Below are positions 9,801-18,139 of a stretch of DNA of 64,000 nucleotides, piece after piece. The DNA is from Agarophyton chilense (lineage: Eukaryota > Rhodophyta > Florideophyceae > Gracilariales > Gracilariaceae): the NCBI GenBank assembly GCA_030374765.1, contig JARGXX010000088.1, forward strand, positions 806,001-870,000. Direction: 5' to 3'. The notes below the pieces were generated by a model, which was not told the DNA's origin, did no database searches, and saw only the letters and a program-made list of their open reading frames with translations. Made by a program: the position numbers and the translations under genes. Each line of letters starts with the position of its first letter. Within the stretch, counting starts at the first letter, position 1.

Positions 9801-11494
9801 TAGTCAAAACCGAGTATAATCTTCTGTCCGGCAATCTTCATCTTCACTTGTTGGTTGCCAAGGTCTAAGCAAGCCTGTAGCATCTCTAGAGTTGGGCACC
9901 CGATGATGACATCGAACGGTGGCCCTTCAATGACAAGAAAATCTAGCGGAACTGATATACCTCCGAAGGAGACTGGCACGTCGTGAAGAACTCCTCTGCA
10001 TGAAGCACTGTCTCCATTGGCGACAGTAATCTTTTTTGAGGTTTCCTTGGGGTTCAGAGAAAGCTTTTCGCACAACTTCTTTGAGATTAGATTAGGAACA
10101 GCGCCAGAATCAAGCAGAGCTTCAGTTTTCCTCCCGAATATTCCGACAGAAACAGCTTTTAAACGTCTAGGGTGCTTGGCAACAGGGCCCACAAAAGGAC
10201 GGCGAACAGTGCTTCGGCGACTAATGAGCTTTCTGATCTGTTTCTTGGCATCGTCGGCATCTCCGCGCATCAACTGGCCAAACGTGATCCCAGAAGAGGC
10301 GTTTGCCAACTCTGTAATTACATTATACTTGCTTGCATGATCTGGTATGTTCTCTTTCTTCGGCTTCCTCTGCTTCTGCTTTCTTGGCTTACCTTCGGTA
10401 ATCTTCTTACGACGAACTCTTTCTTCATGAAGAGGCGGGTTCAACATGAACGGAATGGGCGCTTTGCCTTCCGAGCGAAGCTGTTTTGGTAGCGCTTCTC
10501 CGTCCACGGTTCTTTTCATTGCAGCGACGACATCAGTCGTTTCTGAGTCCTCCGTCACAATTGAAACAGGATCAGGCCCTTTTCGATCATTATTTGAGGT
10601 TTCTCTCTGTTCTTCAGAATTGTTTGATACCTTTCGAGCTTCGTCGGGCCATATCCGTCGCCAACAGGTGATTTCAGAATGTCCCATCTTGCCACACCGA
10701 TTACATCTCGTATCACGATGCGGGTTTGAGTCACACTGAGAAGCGTAATGTCCGGGCTTCCTACAGTAAGAACAAGACCTTTCTGAGTCTCGGCGATCTG
10801 TCTGTGATTTCTTCACCATGAGAGAGAGCTGTGAAAGCTGATCTGCTAACTTGTCGACCTTAGACTCCAAACCATGGGACGAAGAAGGACCTTCAAGGAT
10901 CCTAGGATTAGGGACAATACGCTTTGGTGGGGTAAAGAACGAGACATGTGGTCCAATCGTTTTCTTGGCAGTGTCAAAGGCTTTCACTTGAACCTTTAAC
11001 TCATCGTAATTTTCTGCACCTCGAAAGATGACAAACTGGGCCAGGTCTGCGTACCCCATAACAGCCTTTTTCAAAAGGCCAAACTTCGCCTCGGCATTAA
11101 AACCCGCCTTCTGAAAGAGGTTATCCATGTAACTCATTGAACCAACTAAGTCACCGTAATCCAATTTTGCCGATATTGCCAATCGAATGTCTTCCTCAGG
11201 TTCTTTAACTTCTCCGAATCGATTGATGAAGGTTTTCTTGACAGATTCATAATCTTTTGCTTCTTCAGAGAGTGAACCATTGACAGCATAAGTATCATAA
11301 TAAAACTCGAACGCCTCCTTCTCTAGGAAACCGAGCAATTCTAATGCCATCTCTTCCTTGGATTTTCCTCTCATAGCAACATTTTCGAAATAGAAAAAGA
11401 ACTTCACAACATCAATAGATGAACCATCGAAGGTAGTAACTGAAGGGCCGGCTTCCACGGAACTGCCTCCTCGAGAGTACCATGTGGGCGCCAT
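6881..11494 (-). CDS. Gag-Pol polyprotein of the young Ty3/Gypsy element
   Basis: The frame is open from 11755 to 6881. The ATG at 11494 (MAPTWYSRGG), at the inner end of the 5' LTR, gives 1537 residues and is the start nearest to Gag. An upstream ATG at 11755 would add 87 residues encoded by LTR sequence. Order: Gag capsid helices; two CCHC knuckles (CSYCRKPGHYASQC and CNRCGKMGHSEITC); aspartic protease (LLDSGAVPNLIS); reverse transcriptase with VYIDDVVIFS; RNase H (FIVETDASSVSLGAVLS); integrase with an HHCC finger, then FSIDFAGPF, VSDNATCF and NGRAERM carrying the D-D-E triad. No chromodomain is seen at the C-terminus. No stop or frameshift interrupts the frame, unlike every other retroelement in this window. 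The single frame means Gag and Pol are not separated by a visible frameshift or stop. Confidence 0.93.
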   Translation of the reverse strand: MAPTWYSRGGSSVEAGPSVTTFDGSSIDVVKFFFYFENVAMRGKSKEEMALELLGFLEKEAFEFYYDTYAVNGSLSEEAKDYESVKKTFINRFGEVKEPEEDIRLAISAKLDYGDLVGSMSYMDNLFQKAGFNAEAKFGLLKKAVMGYADLAQFVIFRGAENYDELKVQVKAFDTAKKTIGPHVSFFTPPKRIVPNPRILEGPSSSHGLESKVDKLADQLSQLSLMVKKSQTDRRDSERSCSYCRKPGHYASQCDSNPHRDTRCNRCGKMGHSEITCWRRIWPDEARKVSNNSEEQRETSNNDRKGPDPVSIVTEDSETTDVVAAMKRTVDGEALPKQLRSEGKAPIPFMLNPPLHEERVRRKKITEGKPRKQKQRKPKKENIPDHASKYNVITELANASSGITFGQLMRGDADDAKKQIRKLISRRSTVRRPFVGPVAKHPRRLKAVSVGIFGRKTEALLDSGAVPNLISKKLCEKLSLNPKETSKKITVANGDSASCRGVLHDVPVSFGGISVPLDFLVIEGPPFDVIIGCPTLEMLQACLDLGNQQVKMKIAGQKIILGFDYARVEAPDGEGSDTDSEDFTSDSDAAVEDTVSEDEELVVALTDKVRIDEDEIIPELNISGSDPQEELLLSKLSHIPTKEKGKFISSLKETNVIAWTLMDLRPADVPVSHSFELTINKPIYFRARRMSPRHNEFIREEIDLLLEAGIITPSASAWSFPVVIATKKDGSPRFCVDYRELNRVMKADRWPLPRMEEIFDDLGGCCFFTTLDLFTGYWQVKMSEECKEMTTFVCRYGTFMFEVMPFGLMNAPSTFQRMMDVVLRGLSFVRVYIDDVVIFSRSLEEHVRHIRSVLERISMHGLKLKLSKCFFALPKVHLLGHVIDASGVSVDQAKIDKIQEAPIPSTTTELRSFLGLAGYYRRFIRNFAETSAVLHSATSGNKTLTWTEDMLDAFHGLKKKLTQPPVLSFPDFEKPFIVETDASSVSLGAVLSQKKEDGRIHPLQFASRTMTAAERNYSASEREALAVIFALKKFRVYLLSSVPFKVITDHMALRYAFQKRDIHGRLARWLDFLAEYDFEIVYRAGKDNGAADYLSRILHGDKVELHEDEGDLVCLIGDTDQFRGLEPYYANIARYLCGMSMNEHDSHVRQIVRRNAKRFLVWEGKLFRRTTKGLRVVPDVSHRQSILRSFHDDIGHWDVKATRKFITERFWWPTMYRETGDYVKSCDACQRMAPLPQYYTSLHTPVSSLFDVFSIDFAGPFQKSKAGNRFLLVCVEHLTGWPIAAPTRNSTSETVVEFVKSGIIAPFGLPRVIVSDNATCFTSMSLVSFMKEKGIKWKTVLAYAPMSNGRAERMVGTLKRALGKTVLARGSSWDDDLPSVLYGYRRRHLASGISPFELLYGVKPRMTSYDSGVAVQHGDSSQIFRTLETLASSNPRAARAEMRVTRDIPEKKIRKFQVGDEVLVAKGKALNTTVKWPAFSSKYFGPCRVVRADHPRYTLVSPHNRYTRQGIHCRRLKIYLPRPLDAKVSGLPRRSNR
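11466..11482 (-). promoter_or_regulatory. Primer-binding site
   Basis: Directly after the 5' LTR end, with no gap, the minus strand reads TGGTACTCTCGAGGAGG. It starts with the TGG that pairs with a tRNA CCA tail. The primer tRNA was not identified. The site is inside the open reading frame, so it is also translated (the W of MAPTW onward). Confidence 0.7.
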
Positions 11495-12628
11495 CTTGGG
11501 AGTGTGACGCGGTGGGCCAACTTGACAGTAAAAGTCAATGTAAATGGGAGTCCCTCGTAGCCAAAAAAAGGCCCGTACAGATAAGTGTAGTTCGGTTTCG
11601 CAAAGAGATAAGTAGAACGGCAAGACAGGGACAATACTCAACCCGTCAGATAAAAATAGATAAAATGACAAGGGGAGAACGAAGCTCAACCTAGCGATAA
11701 TTCTCCAAAATCTTCTTAGGACGATACGCAACGAAAGACTTATGTCAATGGTCACTAGGAGTCAGACTCCCGACTTCCGATAAGACACTCCGGATGTGAG
11801 ACGATTTCTGCAGCCTACGTACTTCTGCGCCAACCAGAAGCACGCGTATACAATCCCTACAAGGCTTCCCGAGGAGAGCTAATGACAGCGAGATATGCCT
11901 TCACTCATATACCCAAGCTGGCCTTTTGCAGGAAAGGTTACGCGGCACCACTTGCGGCAGCTTCCCGTCCAGTACTGAATCCCAGGAATCCTCCAGGTCT
12001 TACCGACCGACACAGGCTTTTCACTCTGTGGGGGACCCCTTGCCAGACGCAGTACCGTTGGTACACACAAGCCGTCTCCCGTCCACGCCAAAGGCGCTTC
12101 AACCGGTACAGTGGGCTGATAGAGGGTGCACCTTCCAGCGGCAAACGCCTCACTGGTCCTCTATACGGCGGCAAACGCCTCACCGATTTTAGATAATTAT
12201 AGGGTTGCTCCTCCAGCGGCAAGCGCCTCACTGGACCCTAGGCGGCAAACGCCTCACCTTTTGTTATAGTTGAAGGGCTCGAAGCCAAAGGAAATAGTTG
12301 AATTGGGTGTTTGTTGGCTTGAGGTCGTCCGAGATGGTGTTCGGAGACTTCAGAGGCCCTTTTATAGAGATCTAGAACCCACAGAATGGGCTGCAACGCA
12401 TTGATACTCACTTATTACTACGGTGTGCTTCTAGGTTACTCTATTGGCTTCTAGAAGCCAGTACAGCAGCACACTAACCAATTAAAATGTAACAACTACG
12501 CCTGACATCACCAGAATACCACTGCAACGTCGGCGTCAACAAAGATGTAGGAACTCCCGGCGCTGCTGGCACATCCTACACGTGTGTTACAGCAGTGCCG
12601 GAACATTCCACACGTTCCGCGACCCACA
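11483..12628 (-). repeat. 5' LTR of the young Ty3/Gypsy element
   Basis: This 1146-bp right-hand copy is the 5' LTR for the minus-strand element and is nearly identical to 5724-6869. It carries the presumed promoter, and its inner edge contains the ATG that starts Gag. Confidence 0.95.
12359..12366 (-). promoter_or_regulatory. TATA box of the 5' LTR promoter
   Basis: TATAAAAG on the minus strand. It would place the transcript start roughly 30 bp further left, leaving a leader of about 0.8 kb before the Gag ATG at 11494. An identical copy lies in the 3' LTR at 6600-6607. Confidence 0.55.
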
Positions 12629-12633
12629 CTTAG

Positions 12634-13241
12634 CACTACAAGCCCAGTCACGTTTGATCACCGTGATCAGGTTGTAGCCTACACAGGAAGGAGACAGTAG
12701 TCAGGTTATGTCTATCTTTAAAACAGATAGAAGGCTTCGAGGTGTGTCTAAAAGGAACGCCAGCCTGTCTTCGCCTCCATCTGGAGAAGGCCTTGACTGC
12801 ATTCACCATCTCTTTATTACACTAAGCTGGTTGGCGACGAACTGCACAGCTGCGACTTTGAGCACGTGCTTAGCGGCCATGTGAAGCTGGAGGGATTCGA
12901 TATTGCGGTGATTGCATTTGCTCACTGTGGACCCGAAACGGCTTTAAAAGCAATAGGGAAACGAACTACGTGGAGTTACGTGCTCACAACGTGCTAGATG
13001 TCTTCGACTCATCTCACACACAGTTTTGGTCTACCACGGTCCGCAATTATAGGTTTAGGTTTATCTCTCTGACAATGATCATTGTCAATCAGAGCTTTGT
13101 CACGTGGCTTTGAGGGAAGTATATCGATATTTTCCCCCGCTCCGTTAACGGGGCATTTCGTAATGTGTGAAGTGCGCTTGCATACGGATGGTGGTCTGAA
13201 GCCCTCTATTTGGTATTTGACATATTGTTAAACGGCACTAT
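12634..13241. other. Intergenic stretch with a perfect 18-bp palindrome
   Basis: No coding frame is supported here. The sequence TGACAATGATCATTGTCA at 13070-13087 is a perfect palindrome, flanked by TCTC and ATCAGA that partly extend the symmetry. Near 12655, TGATCACCGTGATCA is another short inverted repeat. These could be binding sites for a dimeric regulator or chance. Confidence 0.4.
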
Positions 13242-15445
13242 TTGAAGGGTCCGAAAACGCGATCTCCTAGGAGCGCTATCGCGGCACTGCGCTCGTGGCC
13301 AAGGCGTAAGCGAAACTCGCGCCAAAACTCACGCTGCCACGGTATCTACCACAATGCACTGCATTCATGTATCCGCGAAGGAGCAGTCCAACCCTTATTT
13401 CCAGTTCGACTCACACCCCCTCGCCGCTTCCGCCTAACGCCTTCCGCTCCGCGTTGCCCCTCGACTTCGTTCCCCCCCGCGAGCTGCAAGCATCCGCTGC
13501 ATGCCACATGCCGAGCCCACGCGCAGCCGCGCCGGTGCCCGATGCCACCCCGCCGCGGTGTCTCCGCCGCGCTTCGTTCCGCCACTCGGCGCGATGTGTG
13601 CGCGACCTCCTGCGAAGGCGCCCTCTTTAACAGAATAGCCGCACATCACGTCGCCGCCGCCAGACGCGCCCCCGACAGTATTGCCAGCCGCCTTCCGCTC
13701 TTTTCTTCAACGACTGATCCGTTCTCGATACTCGCTTCTGACCCCGCGTCCGCGCTGCACCAACAGCAGCCCGACCGCGTCGCGCTCACTGTCACTTGGG
13801 CACATCGCACCGTCCAACTCCCCGATGAGCAGCTTGTTTCCAGTCTGCGCTGGCTACTTGCGTGGCTTCAGACCGTCGTTAACATCGTGGAGGCTGCTGA
13901 GCATACGCCGGGTGGCTCCAAGAGATTTGCAGAGAGACGCCTCACTGACCAAGACGATTTACACGCCCTGGCTGACGCTCTCACCATCGAGCGCTTCCTT
14001 ACCCATCCCCATCATTGAGTTAAGCTCTTCACCGCCTGCTGCATGGCCAAACTGCTGCGAATCTGCGCCCCAGACCCACCTGTGTCGCAGCGCAAACTAG
14101 ATCAACTCAGATCCCTTTTTATTGAACAGCTTACCGTCACGGTCTGCGCAAAGGATGTGTTTGAGACGTTTCGCTTTTCGCCGCTGGAGCAACTGGCCAC
14201 CGTCAAGACATTTCTTATATTATGTTACGATGACCAGTTCATGTGCGACATTTTCTTTTGCTTCTACGCCACTGTTCGCCGTCATCAGTCCGAAAAATCG
14301 AGATAATACCTCGCCGACATTCTCATCTCGCTTCTTTAGGAGGCAGATCATTTGAAAAGGGAGGTGCTGGATGCCATGTTAGCACCGCTCGTGCCTCAGC
14401 TGCATTATTCTTGGATGCTATAGATTCTTATCCGTCGTTGTTCGCCGAGTTTCTAAACCGGCAGCGCGATGTCAACGCCGAGATTCCCGAGGACATCGCC
14501 GTTGCTCTTGGTCCCCTGCTTGTGGCGCACCCCAAGCATGCAAAAACTTTTGACAGTATGCTGAAGGACAGAGCAATTGACAAGGATGACCATGTCAGGT
14601 GTATTGCTGTAGAGTCCATTGGCAAGTACATCCATCGTGCGAGCGAATCCTTGCTACAGGTATTGGCTTTGCGTCTTTGTGACCGGAACCCGCAGGTGAG
14701 AAAGGCTGCCCTTGGCCAGGTTTACGAACTTTTCATGAATGCGACTCCAACCTATTCAAGGCCAAGCCCAAGTTCTGAACCTAATGAGGAAATAAACGTT
14801 TTAATGGACTGGGGCGAAAATAAAGAGTCAGGTGGAGAAGGTCTCGAGCACGGGAGGCCTCGATCATCAATTGAACCAGTAACGATGAACGACGTGTTAC
14901 AAACGTGCATGATAAATCATTCATGGCCACCAGACGCCATTCTGCGTTCCAACATGGCTCTGGACGATGCTGTAGACCAGAAAAGCGCTCGTGAAATTGA
15001 AAGGCTTTTCCTTGAACGAATACCTACAACCTCGAAGCACGACGGTGTAAGTATTAGGGCTGGCCTTCGTCGGTTGGCCATCTTTATCTCTCAGCTTTCG
15101 GAAACGTCTTATGAAAATCTTATGGTAATCGTGCGGAATCGGTGGAACACAAGAGCAGCACTAGTCTCAATCGCTCTATTCCAAGTCAACTCACGCAAGG
15201 CAGGTGTGCCTTGGAGTCACGTGGAAAGGCAGACTACTCCCGTTCACCCAAGGTTTTCCCGAAAGAGCTATGGTGAAGGTCGAGACAAGAATACATTTAC
15301 AGCCACACTAACTATCGAGTTACGAAATCATGCTTTTGCGCTAGCGTCGCTCTTGTCAGCGCGAATTGCTGCGCCATGTTCCAGGCGCTTACCAGAATCG
15401 AGCCCCCTCCGCAGGAGCGTCTTCATCGTCCCATTTTCTATTTGA
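13242..15445 (+). pseudogene. PDS5: PDS5-like cohesin regulator relic
   Basis: PDS5 is a HEAT-repeat protein that binds cohesin and controls sister-chromatid cohesion. One frame shows the conserved N-terminal block: SLRWLLAWLQ, then a TGA at 14016, then VKLFTACCMAKLLRICAPD, LEQLATVKTF, a TAA at 14304, YLADILISLL, a TAG at 14337, and EADHLKREVLDAMLAPL. Near 14395 the reading jumps frame and, by comparison with the family, skips roughly 100 or more residues. It resumes as FLNRQRDVNAEIPED, then CDRNPQVRKAALGQVYEL, a HEAT-like block aligned with the PDS5 middle region. Similarity fades after about 15200. Three nonsense codons, a deletion and a frameshift make this a pseudogene. N-terminal residues before about 13780 are low-complexity and uncertain. 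The long C-terminal half of PDS5 is absent. Confidence 0.72.
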
Positions 15446-16180
15446 AGATGCAAAAAACTGTTTCCACCACCATCTCTAGGGCGTTCAGTAGAGATGCCTC
15501 ACGCCATGACCTATCCATTTCAACTGCTTCCGGATACAAATATATTACCGAACCTCAACCCCACCGCCGATCGTTTTGACGTCATTGCCTTGCAGCACAT
15601 GCCGTACAAACTCCCAGTTCTGGATACCTTCCTCAAAACCCGTCCAAAATTTGTTCTTTCCAGCGTTCGCCATCCGACTGATCGCGCCATTTCGTCGTTC
15701 AGGCAGCAGATCAACCAGTTTGAATGCGTTTCAGAAATGGACTGTCCCAAGAATAAACAACTAATTATCGCCGATTTCGATAAGTTTTTCGACCAACGCA
15801 GGATGCAAGCATCTCACTTTTTCCAGTTGCAGGAACGATCACCCCGACTGGCGCTGCGTCCCAAAAAGATGAACATCACTCGCTTCGTGTCTCAGTTCGA
15901 CTTCATCTTCCTCCCAGAGCGACTTCAAAACAGTTTTGAGTGCTTTTGCAAGACGCACTGCGTACATCTCTGTGATTCTAAGACTCCTGTCAAGAGAGAG
16001 AATGCGAAGAAAAAGCGTGCTTGCGTTGAACACGTTCTTATGCAACACCGGTCTATTGCTCTTAGCAAGGGCTATGAACAAGATCTCCAAAATTTGAAAT
16101 GGTTTCGTAGTCAACTCGATACGTGTTTGAAGACAATTCCCTACTACTGTTGCTGTCAGAGAAACGCCTTCGACTTTTGA
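15376..16180 (+). pseudogene. Carbohydrate (galactose-type) sulfotransferase relic
   Basis: Enzymes of this family move sulfate from PAPS to galactans in the Golgi; red algae use many of them for sulfated wall polysaccharides. The first frame has FYLKMQKTVSTTISRAFSRD, matching the 5'-phosphosulfate loop (K-x-x-K-T-x-S/G-T-T). Reading then shifts by one base between about 15530 and 15560. The second frame gives FDVIALQHMPYK, then FVLSSVRHPTDRAISSF, which matches the 3'-phosphate-binding motif (R-x-P-x-x-R-x-x-S). It runs on to a stop at 16178-16180 with Cys-rich text (CFCKTHCVHLC, YYCCCQRN). The frameshift, and the lack of a clear N-terminal membrane anchor upstream, suggest a broken copy. A short intron at the shift is possible but no good splice sites were seen. 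Confidence 0.68.
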
Positions 16181-17171
16181 ATTGCCTTCTCCAGAACTCT
16201 TTTTTTGGTTTTGCTGTGCGTAGTCCACCTACGCACTTGCTTACTTTTTTCTTGTGTCACTGTCTCATTTCTATTCGAATTGTGACCGGAGAATGTTTCG
16301 CAATGTTTCTCCAATCACTTGTTTTCGGCGATACACATTGTTGCGCTCTGTTGCGCCAGGTACAGGCGTACTTTGGATTGCTGTCCGGCTTTTTTATGAT
16401 TGACCAATTGGCTGCGTGGAGCGTCGCATCACGCATGTCGTGTGAGGCACGTCTAAAGTATCGAGAAGAATCTCGTGTTTCGTCAGATTACGTTTTGTCA
16501 AAAATACTGTATGCAAAAATCTTTCTTTCACCTATTCACTTGCTCACCAAGAGCTCTCTTGAGCGACTGGAAAGTACCGCTGTTCTACCCTCGGTACACT
16601 TTCACCCTTTGTAGTTTCGACTCTTCTGGTATTTTGGAACAGCCGACTGACGCAAGTCTTCCTGTGCCCGCCCTTTCAAAAAGACTCTTCTATCTCATGC
16701 TCAATGGAACGCTTCCATGTGACAGAGTGACAAACTCTTTCATGCTGTGATGTGACCAAGCAACGATCTATTGTAGAGATTCTACAGCACTCGCAGGGGA
16801 GCTAAGCAGAGGAGAAAGACAAGTTTCCAGTAAGCAACTCCTTCACTTTGAATAGTATTGAGTTATTGAACAAATTAAAACTCTCGCTAGATCCTCGTAG
16901 AATGTGGCCAGACACGTTATAGAGCTGTATCGTGTTTTCGTATCCACTTCATTCCGGATGCCACAAGATGATCGGTACGGTTCAGATTCTATGATATCTA
17001 TTTTGAATAGAAATAAGAAAGTTACTCATACTTCTTCCTCCCGAACGTCGTTTAGTCCATTTGTGCCGTTCATGTCATTTCTAGGTGATCAACTATCTCC
17101 TGATTAAGCTTAATCATACTTCTGTGATCGCTTGTTGCATCTCATTCCAACTGCTTGTGTCTTTCAAAGAT
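16181..17171. other. No recognisable gene
   Basis: Short frames on both strands lack recognisable motifs and overlap each other. The composition is ordinary. Nothing further is supported. Confidence 0.5.
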
Positions 17172-17897
17172 TTATCTGCGAGGCCGAAAGTGTTGGAACG
17201 TTTTGGAGTACAGGGTTCGGGGGTGTTTAGATGTGAAATAAAATGGCGGGGCATTAAATGCACGGGAGCGGTTGTAACGCGTGCCGTGCGGGGTTGTGGC
17301 TATTTGGGGTCGATTTGTGTTGTGTTTCGAGCGGCGCCTCTGGTTTCGGGCCATGTGGAACGGCCGCAGCAGGTAACGTGCCGCTGGGAAGAGTCGTTTG
17401 CAAAGAAGAGAATGCGGAAGACAAGGAGAGTTGGAGGGAGCGGTTGTGTTTTGAAGTAGGGCGACGGGGGAGGTGGTGAAGGGATGATTGTGCAAAGGAT
17501 ATTGGAGATGATGGCGGCGTATGCGGTGGTGACGTCGGCGGGTTGAGGGAGGACGAAGAGAGCTGTGAGGCAAAGCTATGAAGGTGGAGGATGGGAGGGG
17601 TGTTCGGGAGAAGAGTGGTGGCGGGCGGGGTTGAGGTGTGATGCGTGTGGGTGGGTGGTGTATTTTTAGGATTGGGAGGGTAGATGGGACGGTTTTTGGA
17701 GCTGGGAGTAGAGGAGTTGATGGGGAAGAGAAGAAGGAGGAAGGAGGGTTTGTAGCGGGGACTGCGGGAAGGGAAGAAAAGGTTGAGGGGTGAAAGGAGA
17801 GGGTGGGCGAGACCAGGTCGTATTGTGGTTGGTGGTTCTGGGAGGTATCATTGTGATATGGGTTGGTGTGAGGGTGTTTGAGCCATACTTCAGTCAA
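17172..17897. other. Strongly G/T-skewed, low-complexity tract
   Basis: The plus strand is rich in G and T for about 700 bases and poor in C. As a result all minus frames stay open and read as Pro/Ser/Thr/His-rich text, including one of 241 codons starting at a possible ATG at 17897. Because several frames look equally biased, the open frame is best explained by composition and not selection. It might still be an unusual proline-rich protein. No domain or signal is visible. Confidence 0.4.
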
Positions 17898-18139
17898 TCA
17901 CATCTAGCGTTTGGCATCCAAACATAGGCGGTAAACTAGCAGGGGCTTTTGCATTCGTTTCCCATTCATAATGTGCAGGATTTTGATACAGAATCGAAAG
18001 CCAAAACTAGCTGGCACTCTAAAAAAAATAACAGAAATTACCTCTGCATCCGCGATCCGACATTTTTCGCCGGATATTTTCCCGCATACTAAACTAGCCG
18101 CTAATACTAGCGTTCCGAGAACACAGACGTACGATCGAT

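Larger units (their letters stand above)
5724..12628 (-). mobile_element. Complete young Ty3/Gypsy LTR retrotransposon
   Basis: The element is 6905 bp and is flanked by the perfect 5-bp TSD CTTAG (5719-5723 and 12629-12633). Two 1146-bp LTRs start TGTGGG and end CCCACA. I found one mismatch between them (A near 6361 versus T near 12120), which implies recent insertion. The minus strand holds a single uninterrupted Gag-Pol frame with nucleocapsid, protease, reverse transcriptase, RNase H and integrase motifs all intact. A primer-binding site follows the 5' LTR directly, and a TATA box lies in each LTR. It inserted about 200 bp upstream of an older broken gene. It looks capable of autonomous movement, which is inference. 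Confidence 0.95.

Noticed and set aside
11495-11755. N-terminal 87 residues before MAPTW as part of Gag-Pol
   Set aside because: They are encoded wholly by LTR sequence, carry no Gag features and also occur as a truncated frame at the other LTR (5996-5709). Kept only as an alternative start.
11879-12231. Small open frames repeated identically in both LTRs
   Set aside because: They are duplicated because the LTR is duplicated, overlap on both strands and have no protein features.
17172-17897. 241-residue proline-rich protein on the minus strand
   Set aside because: Neighbouring minus frames are similarly open and biased, which points to base composition and not coding selection.
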